Positions 38,412 to 48,219 of a stretch of DNA of 64,000 nucleotides are shown in pieces. Source of the stretch: Streptomyces roseicoloratus (GTDB lineage Bacteria; Actinomycetota; Actinomycetes; Streptomycetales; Streptomycetaceae); the NCBI RefSeq assembly GCF_004117935.1, contig NZ_SDOY01000108.1, positions 62,001 through 126,000 on the forward strand, written 5' to 3'. The translations under genes were made by a program, and so were the position numbers. Position 1 is the stretch's first letter, and each line of letters opens with the position of its first letter. The notes under the pieces were generated by a model. That model saw only the letters and a list, made by a program, of their open reading frames with translations, had not been told where the DNA came from and ran no database searches.

Positions 38412-39062
38412 ATGACATCCCAGCCGTTCACCGTCGCCGATGTGATGACCAAGAAGGTCGTCGCCGTTCTGCCCGGCGCGGACTTCAAAGAGATCGCCGC
38501 CACGATGCAGCGGTGGAAGGTGACCGCGGTCCCTGTCGTCGAAGGGGAAGGTCGCGTCGTCGGCGTGGTGTCCGAGGCGGACCTGCTGCTCAAGGAGGAG
38601 TTCCACGACCACCGCCTGGGACTCATTGAACAGCTGCACCGGCGCGACGCGACCGCCAAGGCCGGCTCCCGGCGGGCCAAGGACCTGATGACCTCACCGG
38701 CCGTCACCGTCGCTCCCGAGTCGTCCCTCCCGCAGGCTGCGCGCCTCATGGCCACCCACCGAGTGAAGCGGCTCCCGGTGGTCGATACGAGCGGCACGAT
38801 CCAGGGGATCGTCAGCCGGTCCGACCTCCTGAAGGTCTTCCTCCGCCCGGACGAGGAGCTTACCGCCGAGATCCGCCGCGAGGTCGTCGAGCACCTGTTC
38901 CCGCTCTCCCAGCGCCAGGTCGACGTACGGGTCGACGCGGGCGTCGTGACCCTCTCTGGGCAGGTCCGCGACAGCGCGCTCGTCCCCGTTGCGGAACGGC
39001 TGACCCGGGCCGTCGAAGGCGTGGTGGACGTGCGATGCGAGCTGACCGCCTCCGAGGCGTAG
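38412..39062 (+). CDS. CBS-pair plus BON domain protein (3 of 7)
   Basis: A 216-residue CBS-CBS-BON protein (CBS about 8 to 65 and 92 to 150, BON about 155 to 215). It is closest by eye to the paralogue at 22528: both have the long charged linker after EADLL and the QRWKV/DQWKV core. It is probably co-transcribed with the preceding cNMP-domain gene (10-bp gap), which puts two nucleotide-binding modules in one transcript. Confidence 0.9.
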   Translation: MTSQPFTVADVMTKKVVAVLPGADFKEIAATMQRWKVTAVPVVEGEGRVVGVVSEADLLLKEEFHDHRLGLIEQLHRRDATAKAGSRRAKDLMTSPAVTVAPESSLPQAARLMATHRVKRLPVVDTSGTIQGIVSRSDLLKVFLRPDEELTAEIRREVVEHLFPLSQRQVDVRVDAGVVTLSGQVRDSALVPVAERLTRAVEGVVDVRCELTASEA

Positions 39063-39193
39063 ATGTGCCAACCGGCGAACGAGTAGGCACCGACGGGCCG
39101 CGCTGAGCAACCAGCCGGCCCGGCTCCTGGCGGACCGAGGCGGACGATCCTGACTCATGGGGAGTCGGCCAACCCACAAGAAGGTGACGAGCG

Positions 39194-39799
39194 ATGAGAC
39201 ATCGCAGTGTCTCCGATCTGATAACACCAACGGCCGTCAGCGTCGTACCAGGCACCACCTTCAAAGAGATCGCACGGCTGCTGGACGAATTCGACATCAC
39301 CGCGATGCCTGTGGTGGACGAGTCGAACCGGCCGCTGGGCGTGGTCTCCGAGGCGGATCTGGTGCGTCACAGCGCCACGGGCGAGCGTCACGGAACAGCG
39401 GGCGCGCTCATGTCGAGCCCGGCGGTCGTCGCCCGCCCGGAGTGGAGCGTTGTGCGGGCCGCCCGCGTCATGGACCGGGCCAAGGTCAAGCGTCTGCCCG
39501 TCGTCGACGTCGATGGACGGCTCGTGGGCGTACTCAGCCGCAGCGACCTCGTCCAGCTCTTCCTGCGTCGGGACCGGGCGATACAGGAGGAGATCGTCGA
39601 GGACGTGATCACCCGCACCCTGGCGCTGAGCCCGTCGGACGTGTCGGTGGAGGTCGAGGACGGCATCGTCACCCTCAGCGGCACAGCCCGGCGACCCGGC
39701 CTCGTGCCCGTGCTTCTCAGGCTCTGCAACAGCGTCGACGGTGTCGTGGAGGTCGTCGACCGACTCGAACGCGAAAACGACGCCACCGCGAGGAAGTGA
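39194..39799 (+). CDS. CBS-pair plus BON domain protein (4 of 7)
   Basis: A 201-residue CBS-CBS-BON protein (CBS about 1 to 60 and 68 to 125, BON about 135 to 195). AAGGTGA precedes the ATG. The 131-bp gap upstream contains only half-site matches to the box motif (for example GTGCCAACCGGC near 39063), so control is uncertain. The DUF4389 gene follows after 5 bp. Confidence 0.88.
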   Translation: MRHRSVSDLITPTAVSVVPGTTFKEIARLLDEFDITAMPVVDESNRPLGVVSEADLVRHSATGERHGTAGALMSSPAVVARPEWSVVRAARVMDRAKVKRLPVVDVDGRLVGVLSRSDLVQLFLRRDRAIQEEIVEDVITRTLALSPSDVSVEVEDGIVTLSGTARRPGLVPVLLRLCNSVDGVVEVVDRLERENDATARK

Positions 39800-39804
39800 C
39801 GACC

Positions 39805-40464
39805 ATGGACACATCGCGCGCCCCGTACGCTCCAGTCAGGGTGACGGCCGAACTCGACGTCCCGCTGTCGCGCTGGCTGTGGCTGGTCAAGTGGATCCTG
39901 GTGATCCCCCACTGGATCGTGCTGTTCTTCCTCTGGATCGCGTTCTTCGTCGTGACCGTGATCGCGTTCTTCGCCGTCCTGTTCACCGAGCGCTATCCGC
40001 GGGGCTTCTTCGACTTCAACCTCGGTGTTCTCCGCTGGTTCTGGCGCGTGTCCTACTACTCGTACGGCGCACTCGGCACCGACCGCTACCCGCCCTTCAG
40101 CCTGGGCCCCGAGCCCAACTACCCTGCCAAGCTCGACATCGCCTATCCGGAGCGGCTCTCGCGCTCGCAGGTCCTGGTCAAGTGGTGGCTGCTCGCCATC
40201 CCCCACTACTTGGTGCTCGCCTTCTTCACCGGCGGCATGCGCGCCGACTGGTGGAGCGGCGGCCTGATCACCCTGCTCGCCCTCATCGCGGGCTTCGCCC
40301 TGGCCTTCAACGACCGGTATCCGCGCGACCTGTTCGCCCTGATCGTCGGCCTGAACCGCTGGGTTCTGCGCGTCGCCGCCTACGCGAGCCTCATGACTGA
40401 CGCCTACCCGCCCTTCCGCCTCGACCAGGGCGGCACGGAACCGACGGCGGACGACGTCCGCTGA
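39805..40464 (+). CDS. DUF4389 integral membrane protein
   Basis: A 219-residue membrane protein with two copies of a DUF4389-like unit, each a hydrophobic hairpin followed by [10 protein letters not shown] or [10 protein letters not shown] and a Y-P-P-F motif (RYPPFSL, AYPPFRL). About four transmembrane segments are visible (around 30-60 and 125-165). Function is unknown. Its 3' end overlaps the convergent P-type ATPase gene by 61 bp on the opposite strand, and it follows CBS-BON 4 by 5 bp. Confidence 0.85.
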   Translation: MDTSRAPYAPVRVTAELDVPLSRWLWLVKWILVIPHWIVLFFLWIAFFVVTVIAFFAVLFTERYPRGFFDFNLGVLRWFWRVSYYSYGALGTDRYPPFSLGPEPNYPAKLDIAYPERLSRSQVLVKWWLLAIPHYLVLAFFTGGMRADWWSGGLITLLALIAGFALAFNDRYPRDLFALIVGLNRWVLRVAAYASLMTDAYPPFRLDQGGTEPTADDVR

Positions 40465-43151
40465 CGGCGGCGACGCCAGACCCGCCGCAGTTCGTCCGTG
40501 CCCCACACCAGGACCGGGAAGGTCGCAACGAGCAGGACGACGTCCAAGGGGAGGGCGGCAGTACCGAAGAGGTGCTGAAGCGGGGGTGCGTAGACGAGGG
40601 CGGCGGTGAAGGCCAGTTCGAAGGCGATGCCGGCGAGCAGCAGCGGGTTCGAGAGGACGCCGATGTCGCGGAGTGCGGCGTGGTCGGTGCGGGCGGCGAA
40701 GGCGGTGCCGACCTGGCAGGTGACGATGCCGGCGAAGGTGGCGGTGGTGGCCGTCACGTAGGCGTGGTGCAGGGTGCTGCCGGATCCGGTCGGGTCGCCG
40801 GGCTGCCAGCCCGCGCGCCAGAGCACGTAGAAGTAGCCGACCATGACGAGGGCGGCCGATGTCAGCCCCAGGTAGCCCCAGCTGCGGACGAGCATGTCGC
40901 GTGAGATCACGCCCTGGTGCGGCGGCCGTGGTGGCCGTTCCATGATGCCGGGCTCGGAGCGTTCCCGGCCGAGGGCGAGCGCGGGCAGGGTCTCGGTTCC
41001 CAGGTCGATGGCGAGGATCTGCAGCACGGTGAGGGGCAGCGGGACCGCCCCGGCGGAGAGCGCGAAGACGAGGAAGGGCACGATCTCCGGCGTGGCGTGG
41101 GCGAAGATGTAAACGATGAACTTGCGGACGTTGTCGTAGACGCGGCGCCCGGACTCGATCGCGGTCACGATCGTGGCGAAGTCGTCGTCGGTGAGGACCA
41201 TGGCGGCGGCTTCGCGGGCCACGTCCGTGCCCGAGCGGCCCATGGCCACGCCGATATGCGCGCGATGCAGGGCCGGGGCGTCGTTCACGCCGTCACCGGT
41301 CATGGCGACAATCCGGCCGTGGGCTCTCAGGGCGTCGGCCACCTTGAGCTTCGTCTCGGGCGAGGAACGGGCGAAAACGATCTCTGCGTCGTCGTCCGTC
41401 AGGAGCCGGTCCAGCTCGTCGTCCGCCAGCGTCTCAGAGGTCGCGACGACCTGCAGTCGGGGCAGGCCGATGCCGACCTCGCGGGCGACGGCCGCCGCCG
41501 TGGCGCCGTTGTCCCCCGTGACGACGTGCACCCTCACCCCGGCCTCGTGGCAGCGGCGGACGGCCGCCTCCACCTCGGAGCGCGGCGGGTCGTACAGGCC
41601 GACGAGACCGAGCAGGGTCAGGTTCGACTCGGCGTCCTGGCGGCGCGAGGGCCGCTCGGTGAGCGTTGGCAGGTCGCGTACGGCCACGGCGAGGACGCGC
41701 ATGCCTCCCTCGGCCAGCTCCTGTGCCGCCGCACGGGCGCGGTCCGCGCCTCCTTCCGGTCGCAGCCGGGCCAGAACCGCCTCCGGGGCTCCCTTGACCA
41801 CGATCCGCACGCGCCCCGGTGCCCATTCGTCCCGCTGCACCACCGACATCAGCCGAAGCCGTGGGTCGAAGCGGAACAGCGCCAGCCGTCCCGCATCGCG
41901 GTGGTCGGGGTCCACCGGGGCGCCATATTCGTCGGCCCCGGCGACGAGGGCCGCCTCGGTCGGGTCGCCGTGCGGTTCGCCGTCGGCATCCTGCGTGACG
42001 GTGGTGCACAGCGCGGCCGTCCGCACCAACTCCTGGGCCCACGGGCCCGGTTCCACGCCATGCTCGGGCGTCCACAGGGCACGCAGACGCATCCGGTTGC
42101 GGGTCAGCGTGCCGGTCTTGTCCGTGCAGATGACACCGGTGGAGCCGAGCGTCTCCACGGCGCTCAGGCGTTTGACCAGGGCACCTCGCCGGGCCAGGAC
42201 CCGGACGCCTACAGCGAGAGCCAGCGTGATGGTCGGAAGAAGTCCCTCGGGCACGTTGGCGACGAGCAGGCCAATGGCGAACATGAGGGAGTCGGTCACC
42301 GGAAGACCGACCGCCACTCCAACGACGAGGAATGCGACCCCCATGCCGGTGGCGACGCCGGCGATGAGCCAGGCGACCTTCCTGACCTGCCGCTCCAAGG
42401 GGCTCGCCTCGCGCCGGGTGCGCTGGCTGAGCGCGGCGATCCGCCCCAGCTCGGTGTGGTGGCCCGTGGCGAACACCACGGCCCGCGCCTGCCCCTCCAC
42501 GCAGGTCGTGCCACTGAAGACGAGGTTCGGTTCCTCCAGGAGCGGGGCGCCGAGGAGCCCGGCGGCGGCCATCCGCTCGGCCGGCACGGACTCCCCCGTG
42601 AGCATCGACAGGTCGACCTCGACCCCGCCCTCGGTGACGCGCGCGTCGGCCGGGACCTTGTCGCCCTCCTCCAGGAGGATCACGTCGCCCGGCACCAGGT
42701 CCCGGGCCTCCACGGTGAGTGGCTTGCCGTTCCGTACGACGAGGGCGTGCTCGGGCAGATAGCGGGCGAGGGTCTCCACCGCGCGCTCGGCCTGCCGTTC
42801 CTGGAGCAGGGCGAAGGCCGCGTTGACGGCGATCACCGCGAGGATCGCCCAGCCGAGGACGGCCAGGTCCGCGACGAAGGCAAGCGCAGCGGCCGCCCAG
42901 AGCAACAGCGCGAGAGGATGGACCAGTTGACCGATCAGCTCCCGCGCGAAGGAGGAGTGCGCCTTGCGCCGCACTTCGTTCGGCCCATGGACGGCGAGGC
43001 GACGGGCCGCTTCGCGGGCGGACAGCCCGTCCGGACCGGTCGCCAGTTCACGGCGCAGCCGGGGCAGTGGCTCGCTGGGGTCGGAGGGCAGCACCTCATT
43101 TCGTCCCCTGGCCTGTCGCTCGGCCGCACGGCCACCCGTTCGGTCATTCAT
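40404..43151 (-). CDS. P-type cation-transporting ATPase (second)
   Basis: A 915-residue P2-type pump. Asp344 in [10 protein letters not shown] is the phosphorylation site, TGES is near residue 185, PEGLLP (301-306) lies in transmembrane helix 4, and [12 protein letters not shown] is present. The PEGL motif, as in Ca2+- and Na+/K+-type ATPases, differs from the PESL of the other pump in this window. The ATG at 43151 overlaps the Rv1733c-like gene by 8 bp; longer forms to 43250 read into that gene. It is the last gene of an hsp20-flavodoxin-Rv1733c-ATPase operon. Confidence 0.92.
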   Translation of the reverse strand: MNDRTGGRAAERQARGRNEVLPSDPSEPLPRLRRELATGPDGLSAREAARRLAVHGPNEVRRKAHSSFARELIGQLVHPLALLLWAAAALAFVADLAVLGWAILAVIAVNAAFALLQERQAERAVETLARYLPEHALVVRNGKPLTVEARDLVPGDVILLEEGDKVPADARVTEGGVEVDLSMLTGESVPAERMAAAGLLGAPLLEEPNLVFSGTTCVEGQARAVVFATGHHTELGRIAALSQRTRREASPLERQVRKVAWLIAGVATGMGVAFLVVGVAVGLPVTDSLMFAIGLLVANVPEGLLPTITLALAVGVRVLARRGALVKRLSAVETLGSTGVICTDKTGTLTRNRMRLRALWTPEHGVEPGPWAQELVRTAALCTTVTQDADGEPHGDPTEAALVAGADEYGAPVDPDHRDAGRLALFRFDPRLRLMSVVQRDEWAPGRVRIVVKGAPEAVLARLRPEGGADRARAAAQELAEGGMRVLAVAVRDLPTLTERPSRRQDAESNLTLLGLVGLYDPPRSEVEAAVRRCHEAGVRVHVVTGDNGATAAAVAREVGIGLPRLQVVATSETLADDELDRLLTDDDAEIVFARSSPETKLKVADALRAHGRIVAMTGDGVNDAPALHRAHIGVAMGRSGTDVAREAAAMVLTDDDFATIVTAIESGRRVYDNVRKFIVYIFAHATPEIVPFLVFALSAGAVPLPLTVLQILAIDLGTETLPALALGRERSEPGIMERPPRPPHQGVISRDMLVRSWGYLGLTSAALVMVGYFYVLWRAGWQPGDPTGSGSTLHHAYVTATTATFAGIVTCQVGTAFAARTDHAALRDIGVLSNPLLLAGIAFELAFTAALVYAPPLQHLFGTAALPLDVVLLVATFPVLVWGTDELRRVWRRRRQRTSSAVGSVPPWSRRKGG

Positions 43152-43734
43152 CGCCGCTCCCAGGGCCGCTGCCCCGCCGGAGCCGGCCGGACCAGACGGG
43201 TTCCACCTGCTCCCACTCCCGCTCCCAGGCGGCGAGCCGACGGCCTTCACAGCGCCGTCGCACGAGCGTGAGGAGGCCCGCGCCCGACGCCACGACCGCT
43301 CCTGCGACAGCCGTTCCGCCGACGAGCGCGGTCAGCGCGAGGTCAGCGGTGCTACCCGGCGGGCGGGCAGGGCTGCCGCGGTCATCCACCCAGATGGTCA
43401 GCGTGCGCCCCTGCGGCGTCCGGGGAGGGACATCGACGGTCCCGGACCTGCGGACGTCGTCGGGGTACTCCCAGACCGCCGGTGCGACGGATCGCGGCTT
43501 GGCTCCCTGTCGGCTCGCGACGGGCGGATCCTCGGCCCGCCCCGTCGTGATCGCCTGCACCTGGTGACGGTGGGCGGCGAGTTCGCGGTCCGCCCTGGCT
43601 CCGGCGGTCCACAGAATCCCGGCGGCGACGGCACCGCAGATCAGGGCGGTCGCCAGGACCAGGATGAGAGCGGCGCGCCCTGCGGGTCCGCTGCCGGCCA
43701 CGATGGGCCCGCGCCCCGACGACTCGTGGCTCAT
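43144..43734 (-). CDS. Rv1733c-family membrane protein
   Basis: A 196-residue protein with two transmembrane helices (about 20 to 42 and 138 to 160) flanking an extracytoplasmic loop that contains LTIWVDDRG. Length and layout match M. tuberculosis Rv1733c, a DosR-induced membrane antigen of unknown function. It sits between the flavodoxin gene (49-bp gap) and the P-type ATPase gene (8-bp overlap), so a role at the pump is possible. Confidence 0.82.
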   Translation of the reverse strand: MSHESSGRGPIVAGSGPAGRAALILVLATALICGAVAAGILWTAGARADRELAAHRHQVQAITTGRAEDPPVASRQGAKPRSVAPAVWEYPDDVRRSGTVDVPPRTPQGRTLTIWVDDRGSPARPPGSTADLALTALVGGTAVAGAVVASGAGLLTLVRRRCEGRRLAAWEREWEQVEPVWSGRLRRGSGPGSGDE

Positions 43735-43783
43735 GTCGCACCTCCGGGGTGTGGCAGCCTTCCGGGAGCCTCGGCGCCGCTGC

Positions 43784-44287
43784 TCAGCCCATGGCGCCGA
43801 GTTCGGTTCCGATGTGGTGCGCCCACGCCTGGACCCGTTCCGGGTTGCGGAAGTCTCCGCCCTTGCCGTGGCTGACCAGAGACCGGGCGATCGGGCCCGG
43901 CGTCTCGGCGGTCACCGCGCCGCCGAAGGTGATGTGCTCGCGTGCGCCGAGCTTCTTCATCCGGCGGGCGACGCCGGGCACGGGCGGGATCTCGTGCTGC
44001 TCGGCGGAGCTGTCGACGGGGCCGCTACTGAAGAGCCACACGGGCCGATGACGGAGCTGCTCGGCATTGCGCCGGGCACACCGGCGCGCCTTGCTGTTCC
44101 ATTGCCCCGCGTAGAGGGCCCCACCTAGGACGACTCCGTCGTAGCCGCTGACGTCGGTGACTGTGTCGGCGGGCAGGACGACCGCATCGAGACCGTCGGC
44201 ACGGAGCGTCTTGCCGATCTCGTCCGCGATGCCTGCGGTCGCGCCGTGCTTGCTGCCGTAGGCGACCAGGACTCGCTTGGGATTCAT
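43784..44287 (-). CDS. Flavodoxin-domain protein (HemG-like)
   Basis: A 167-residue flavodoxin-fold protein. VLVAYGSKHGATAGIADEIG is the FMN phosphate-binding loop and VVLGGALYAGQW the second FMN loop. The pattern is that of flavodoxin/protoporphyrinogen oxidase HemG relatives, used as small electron carriers or menaquinone-linked dehydrogenases under low oxygen. The ATG at 44287 overlaps the hsp20 stop by 4 bp, so the two are translationally coupled. Confidence 0.87.
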   Translation of the reverse strand: MNPKRVLVAYGSKHGATAGIADEIGKTLRADGLDAVVLPADTVTDVSGYDGVVLGGALYAGQWNSKARRCARRNAEQLRHRPVWLFSSGPVDSSAEQHEIPPVPGVARRMKKLGAREHITFGGAVTAETPGPIARSLVSHGKGGDFRNPERVQAWAHHIGTELGAMG

Positions 44288-44739
44288 GACGTTGCTCCCT
44301 CGCCCCCGCTGCCGGCTCGCCGCACGGGGATGGTCCGTCGGGTCTCCGCCTTCTCCTCGGGCATCGGGACACGGATGGTGAGAATGCCGTCCTTGTACGA
44401 GGCGTCGACATCGTCGGTGGGGATCGTCGCCGGAAGGCGTACGGTCCGGCGGAAGGATCCGTAGCGGAACTCCGAGTGCTCCTTGCCCTCCTTGCTCTCA
44501 CTGTGCTCAGCGCTCACCGTGATCAGGTTGTCGTCGACGGTGATGCCGATGTCGTCCGCGTCCATGCCCGGCAGCTCGGCGCGCAGCACGTACCCGTCGG
44601 CGTCGCTGGACACCTCCACCGGGATGGAGTGAGCGGCGGTGGCGGGACGCCATCCGGGCAGTCCCGGGAACTCGCGGTTGAACAAGTCGTTGAAGTCAGG
44701 GAAGAGGCTGTGCCTGCGTTCCACATGGTGTGCGGTCAT
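44284..44739 (-). CDS. Hsp20/alpha-crystallin small heat shock protein
   Basis: A 151-residue small chaperone. The alpha-crystallin domain runs from about residue 40 to 135 with YVLRAELPGMDADDI and the terminal DGILTIRVP motif; a short N-terminal arm begins HSLFPDFNDLF. The DosR-regulated HspX of M. tuberculosis is the functional parallel. It is first in a four-gene minus-strand operon with two DosR-like boxes 136 to 174 bp upstream, similar to the paired boxes of hspX. Confidence 0.92.
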   Translation of the reverse strand: MTAHHVERRHSLFPDFNDLFNREFPGLPGWRPATAAHSIPVEVSSDADGYVLRAELPGMDADDIGITVDDNLITVSAEHSESKEGKEHSEFRYGSFRRTVRLPATIPTDDVDASYKDGILTIRVPMPEEKAETRRTIPVRRAGSGGEGATS

Positions 44740-44874
44740 CGTTCTGCTCCTCGTCTTTGGGGCCCGGGAAGGGGCCCGGCCGACGGATCAGTCGGGGAGC
44801 CGGGTCCGGCTCCTGTAGTCCCAATCTCCCGCCCGGGCTTCCTGCGGCGCAGTGCCCAAGGGGGTTGACCGGGA

Positions 44875-44913
44875 GGGCCGAGTGGGCCGTGCCGGGAAGG
44901 GACCGACCGGCCC
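44875..44913. promoter_or_regulatory. Two DosR/OsdR-type boxes upstream of hsp20
   Basis: GGGCCGAGTGGGCC (44875) and GGACCGACCGGCCC (44900) are exactly 25 bp apart. They lie in the 204-bp gap between the Hrp1-like stop and the hsp20 start, which holds no gene. Confidence 0.7.
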
Positions 44914-44943
44914 ATGAGGTCTTGGTGTCCGCTGCTCGCATGG

Positions 44944-45357
44944 TCAGCGGCAGATCTCCTCGACGAAGTGGCCCACCCGTTCCTCCGGCAGGTGCCGGGC
45001 GAGGTCGGCCTCGCTGATCATGCCGATCAGGCGGTGGTCGTCGATCACGGGCACGCGGCGGATGCGGTGGTCCTGCATGGTGCGCAGCACCTGCTCGGTG
45101 TCCGCGTCCGCGTCGACCGTGATGGGCTTGCCCTGGGCGAGGTGTCCGGCCGTCATGTGGGCGGGGTCCTTGCCCTTGGCGAGGCACTTCACCACGATGT
45201 CCCGGTCGGTGATGATGCCGTGCAGCCGGTTGTCCGGCCCGCAGATGGGCAGCGCGCCGACGTCGAGTTCGCTCATGCGCCGTGCGGCGTCCATCAGGGT
45301 CTCGTTCTCCTGCACGCAGTTTGCTCCGGTGTGCATGATTTCCCGTGCGGTCGTCAT
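44944..45357 (-). CDS. Hrp1-like CBS domain protein
   Basis: A 137-residue single CBS pair with no BON domain. The sequence follows M. tuberculosis Hrp1 (Rv2626c, DosR regulon) closely: MTTAREIM, the GALPICG stretch, RLHGIITDRDIVVK, HRIRRVPVI and EADLARHLPEE. The ATG at 45357 has AAGGAGGAGG with 6-bp spacing; a TTG at 45363 is also possible. It ends a ppsA-small ORF-hrp1 run on the minus strand. Confidence 0.9.
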   Translation of the reverse strand: MTTAREIMHTGANCVQENETLMDAARRMSELDVGALPICGPDNRLHGIITDRDIVVKCLAKGKDPAHMTAGHLAQGKPITVDADADTEQVLRTMQDHRIRRVPVIDDHRLIGMISEADLARHLPEERVGHFVEEICR

Positions 45358-45412
45358 GGCCAACCTCCTCCTTTTCGAGCCCCCCTGGTTGCGGTCGGGT
45401 CGATTGCCGCGG

Positions 45413-45595
45413 TCAGAGAAAGACAGCGGGCACCTGGACGGTGCGCACCGGACGCCCGGGGCGCGCGTTCATCTCCACGGCTCCTGGGAGGGTCCCAGGC
45501 CCTTTGGGCAGCACATCACCCGACTGCCGGCGCTCGGGCGACGGGGATCGCGGCTCGGTGTCACGGGCGAGACGGCGTCGTGTCCTGCGGGGCAT
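45413..45595 (-). CDS. Small basic protein (60 aa), hypothetical
   Basis: A possible 60-residue protein starting 2 bp after the ppsA stop with a strong GAAGGGGAG site 5 bp before its ATG. The N-terminus is very basic (MPRRTRRRLARD) and the C-terminus is VRTVQVPAVFL. The rest of the 45358-45597 gap holds nothing else. The good ribosome site supports it, but composition is only weakly protein-like. Confidence 0.4.
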   Translation of the reverse strand: MPRRTRRRLARDTEPRSPSPERRQSGDVLPKGPGTLPGAVEMNARPGRPVRTVQVPAVFL

Positions 45596-45597
45596 GG

Positions 45598-47997
45598 TCA
45601 CTCCCCTTCTCCGGGGCTGCTGCCGGGCTTCGCCTCGGCTCGGGCCACATGCCGTTTGACCGAGGCGAAGCTGTCCGGTGCCACCGAGATGGAGTCGAGG
45701 CCCGCATCGACCAGGATCGCGGTGAAGTCGGGGTCGTCGCTGGGCCGTTGTCCGCACAGGCCGACCGGGCGGCCGGCCGCGTGGGCTCGGGCGGCGAGGA
45801 GGGCGATGCTGCGGACGACGGCGGGGTCGCGTTCGTCGAAGACATGGGCGAGGGCCTCGGAGTCGCGGTCGACGCCGAGAGTGAGCTGGGTGAGGTCGTT
45901 GCTGCCGATGGAGAAGCCGTCGAAGCGTGCGGCAAACTCCTCGGCGAGGATGATGTTCGCGGGTATCTCGGCCATGGCGTAGACGCGGAGCCCGTTCTCA
46001 CCGCGCACCAGCCCTTCTTCCGCCATCACCGCGAGGACCTGGTCGGCCTCGCCGAGCGTGCGACAGAAGGGGATCATGACGACCACGTTCGTCAGTCCCA
46101 TCTCGTCGCGTACCCGCCTCAGGGCACGGCATTCGAGGGCGAAGCCCTCGCGGTAGCCGTCGCTGTAGTACCGGCTCGCGCCGCGCCAGCCGATCATCGG
46201 GTTGGCTTCCTCCGGTTCGAAGGGCCGGCCGCCGAGGAGTTTGGCGTACTCGTTGGTCTTGAAGTCACTGGTCCTCACGACAACTTGGGCCGGCCACCGC
46301 GAGGCCGCGATCCGGGCGATGCCGTGGGCCAGCCGGTCGACGAAGTACCGGCCCCGGTCGAGGTAGCCCTCCGTGAGCCGCTCGATGACGTGCCGGTCGT
46401 GCGCGTCGAGCCGCTCCGGGTGGAGCAGGGCCATCGGGTGGACCTTCACCTGGTGGGCGACGATGAACTCCAGGCGCGCGAGGCCCACGCCGTCGGCGGG
46501 CAGCCGCCACCAGCGGAAGGCGGCCGAAGGGTCGGCCAAGTTCAGCATCACCCGGGTGCGGGTGGCCGGCAGCTCCGCGAGGTCGGTCAGGGTCTCCTCG
46601 TACGGGAGCAGTCCCTCGTAGACACGTCCGTTCTCACCCTCCGCGCAGGAGACCGTCACCGCCAGGCCGTGGCCCAGGATCCGCGTACCGTCACCGGTGC
46701 CGACGACAGCGGGGACGCCGAGCTCGCGGCTGACGATGGCAGCGTGCGAGGTACGGCCCCCGTGGTCGGTGACGATGGCTGCGGCCCGCTTCATGACCGG
46801 CTCCCAGTCGGGGTCGGTGACGCCTGTGACGAGGACTCCGCCTCGGGGGAAGCGGTCGAGGTCGACGGGAGCGTCGAGCGCGACCACGGGGCCCCGGCCG
46901 ATCGCCTCGCCGACGGCTATGCCCGTGACCATCGGCTCCGCCGGTGTGACGGTCAGCCTGCAGCGACTCAGGGTCGTGGTGTGCCGTCGTGACTGCACGG
47001 TCTCGGGGCGGGCCTGGACGATCCACAGCTCACCGGTAAGGCCGTCCTTGACCCATTCCAGGTCCATGGGGCAGCCGTAGTGCTCCTCCACGGCCGCCGC
47101 CCAGTCGGCGAGCGTGCGGACCTCGGAGTCGTCGAGCACCCGTTGGTTCCGCTCGCTGTCGGGGGTGTCGACGGTACGGGTCAGCCCGGTGTCCGCGTAC
47201 ACCGTCTTCAGTCGCTTCGTACCGGTCCGTACGTCGATCACAGGGGCGAGCGCCGGGTCTTTCATGCTCGGCTTGAACACGGTGTACTCGTCGGGGTCGA
47301 CCCGGCCGCTGACGACGGTCTCCCCCAGCCCCCAGGCGGCGCTGACCACGATCACGTCGGGAAAGCCGGACTCGGGGTCGAGGGTGAAGGCCACGCCGGC
47401 TCCGGCGAGGTCGGAACGGACCATCAACTGGACCCCGATGGAAAGGGCGACGTCCAGATGGCCGTAGCCCATGCGTTCGCGGTAGTCGATGGCCCGGTCG
47501 GTGAACAGGGAGGCGTAGCAGCGCGTGCATGCCCGAAAGAGTTCCTCGGTTCCGCGGACATTGAGGTACGTCTCCTGCTGCCCGGCGAAGCTGGCTTCGG
47601 GCAGGTCCTCTGCGGTCGCGCTGCTACGCACGGCCACTTCGGGTGTCTCTCGTCCGGTCTCTTCGGCCAGCTTTTCGTATGCGACGAGCACGGCGTCTCG
47701 CAGGGGGGCGGGCAGCGGCTGCGAGAGGAAGAGGGAGCGGATGGCCGCCCCGACCTCGTCGAGCGGGGCCCCTTCGTGCAGCTGGTCGATCTGTGCCTCC
47801 ACCTGCCGGCGCAGGTCTCCGGCGGCGAGCAGTTCCTGGTACGCCCCGGCCGTCGTGGCGAACCCCGGCGGGACCCGGATGCCGGCGACACCAAGCCGGT
47901 TGGTCAGCTCGCCGAGTGAGGCGTTCTTGCCTCCCACGCGTCCGACATCGCGCCGGCCCAGTTCCGTGAACGGTACGACGTGTCGCATCGGTCCCAT
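45598..47997 (-). CDS. ppsA: Phosphoenolpyruvate synthase
   Basis: A 799-residue PEP synthase converting pyruvate and ATP to PEP, AMP and phosphate. The N-terminal ATP-grasp domain, the phosphohistidine domain (GGRTSHAAIVSRELGVP) and the C-terminal PEP-binding barrel (CGQRPSDDP, SIGSNDLTQLTLGVDR) are all present. The start at 47997 is preceded by GGAGG with 5-bp spacing. The two nearest DosR-like boxes are 234 to 272 bp upstream, inside the end of the next gene. PEP synthesis fits anaplerosis and gluconeogenesis during dormancy. Confidence 0.95.
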   Translation of the reverse strand: MGPMRHVVPFTELGRRDVGRVGGKNASLGELTNRLGVAGIRVPPGFATTAGAYQELLAAGDLRRQVEAQIDQLHEGAPLDEVGAAIRSLFLSQPLPAPLRDAVLVAYEKLAEETGRETPEVAVRSSATAEDLPEASFAGQQETYLNVRGTEELFRACTRCYASLFTDRAIDYRERMGYGHLDVALSIGVQLMVRSDLAGAGVAFTLDPESGFPDVIVVSAAWGLGETVVSGRVDPDEYTVFKPSMKDPALAPVIDVRTGTKRLKTVYADTGLTRTVDTPDSERNQRVLDDSEVRTLADWAAAVEEHYGCPMDLEWVKDGLTGELWIVQARPETVQSRRHTTTLSRCRLTVTPAEPMVTGIAVGEAIGRGPVVALDAPVDLDRFPRGGVLVTGVTDPDWEPVMKRAAAIVTDHGGRTSHAAIVSRELGVPAVVGTGDGTRILGHGLAVTVSCAEGENGRVYEGLLPYEETLTDLAELPATRTRVMLNLADPSAAFRWWRLPADGVGLARLEFIVAHQVKVHPMALLHPERLDAHDRHVIERLTEGYLDRGRYFVDRLAHGIARIAASRWPAQVVVRTSDFKTNEYAKLLGGRPFEPEEANPMIGWRGASRYYSDGYREGFALECRALRRVRDEMGLTNVVVMIPFCRTLGEADQVLAVMAEEGLVRGENGLRVYAMAEIPANIILAEEFAARFDGFSIGSNDLTQLTLGVDRDSEALAHVFDERDPAVVRSIALLAARAHAAGRPVGLCGQRPSDDPDFTAILVDAGLDSISVAPDSFASVKRHVARAEAKPGSSPGEGE

Positions 47998-48219
47998 GGT
48001 GTCCTCCACGGTTCTCACCGCGTTTCTCAGTACGGGAGCGGGCGGCCGGAGGGCGTCCGCAGATCGAGGGGGTGGGGGCGGCGAGTCTGCTGGGGACGAC
48101 GACTGATCCGGATCTGCTGCATCGTGCTCACCTCTCCGGGGATCCGGACGGCGGTCCGGGACCGATCTTGTCCTCCCACGGTGCCGCCCGGGGCGTGACG
48201 TGCCCCAGTGCCGAGCGGG

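Noticed and set aside
39063..39193. A further DosR-like box before CBS-BON 4
   Set aside because: Only half-sites match; no 14-bp site has both arms.
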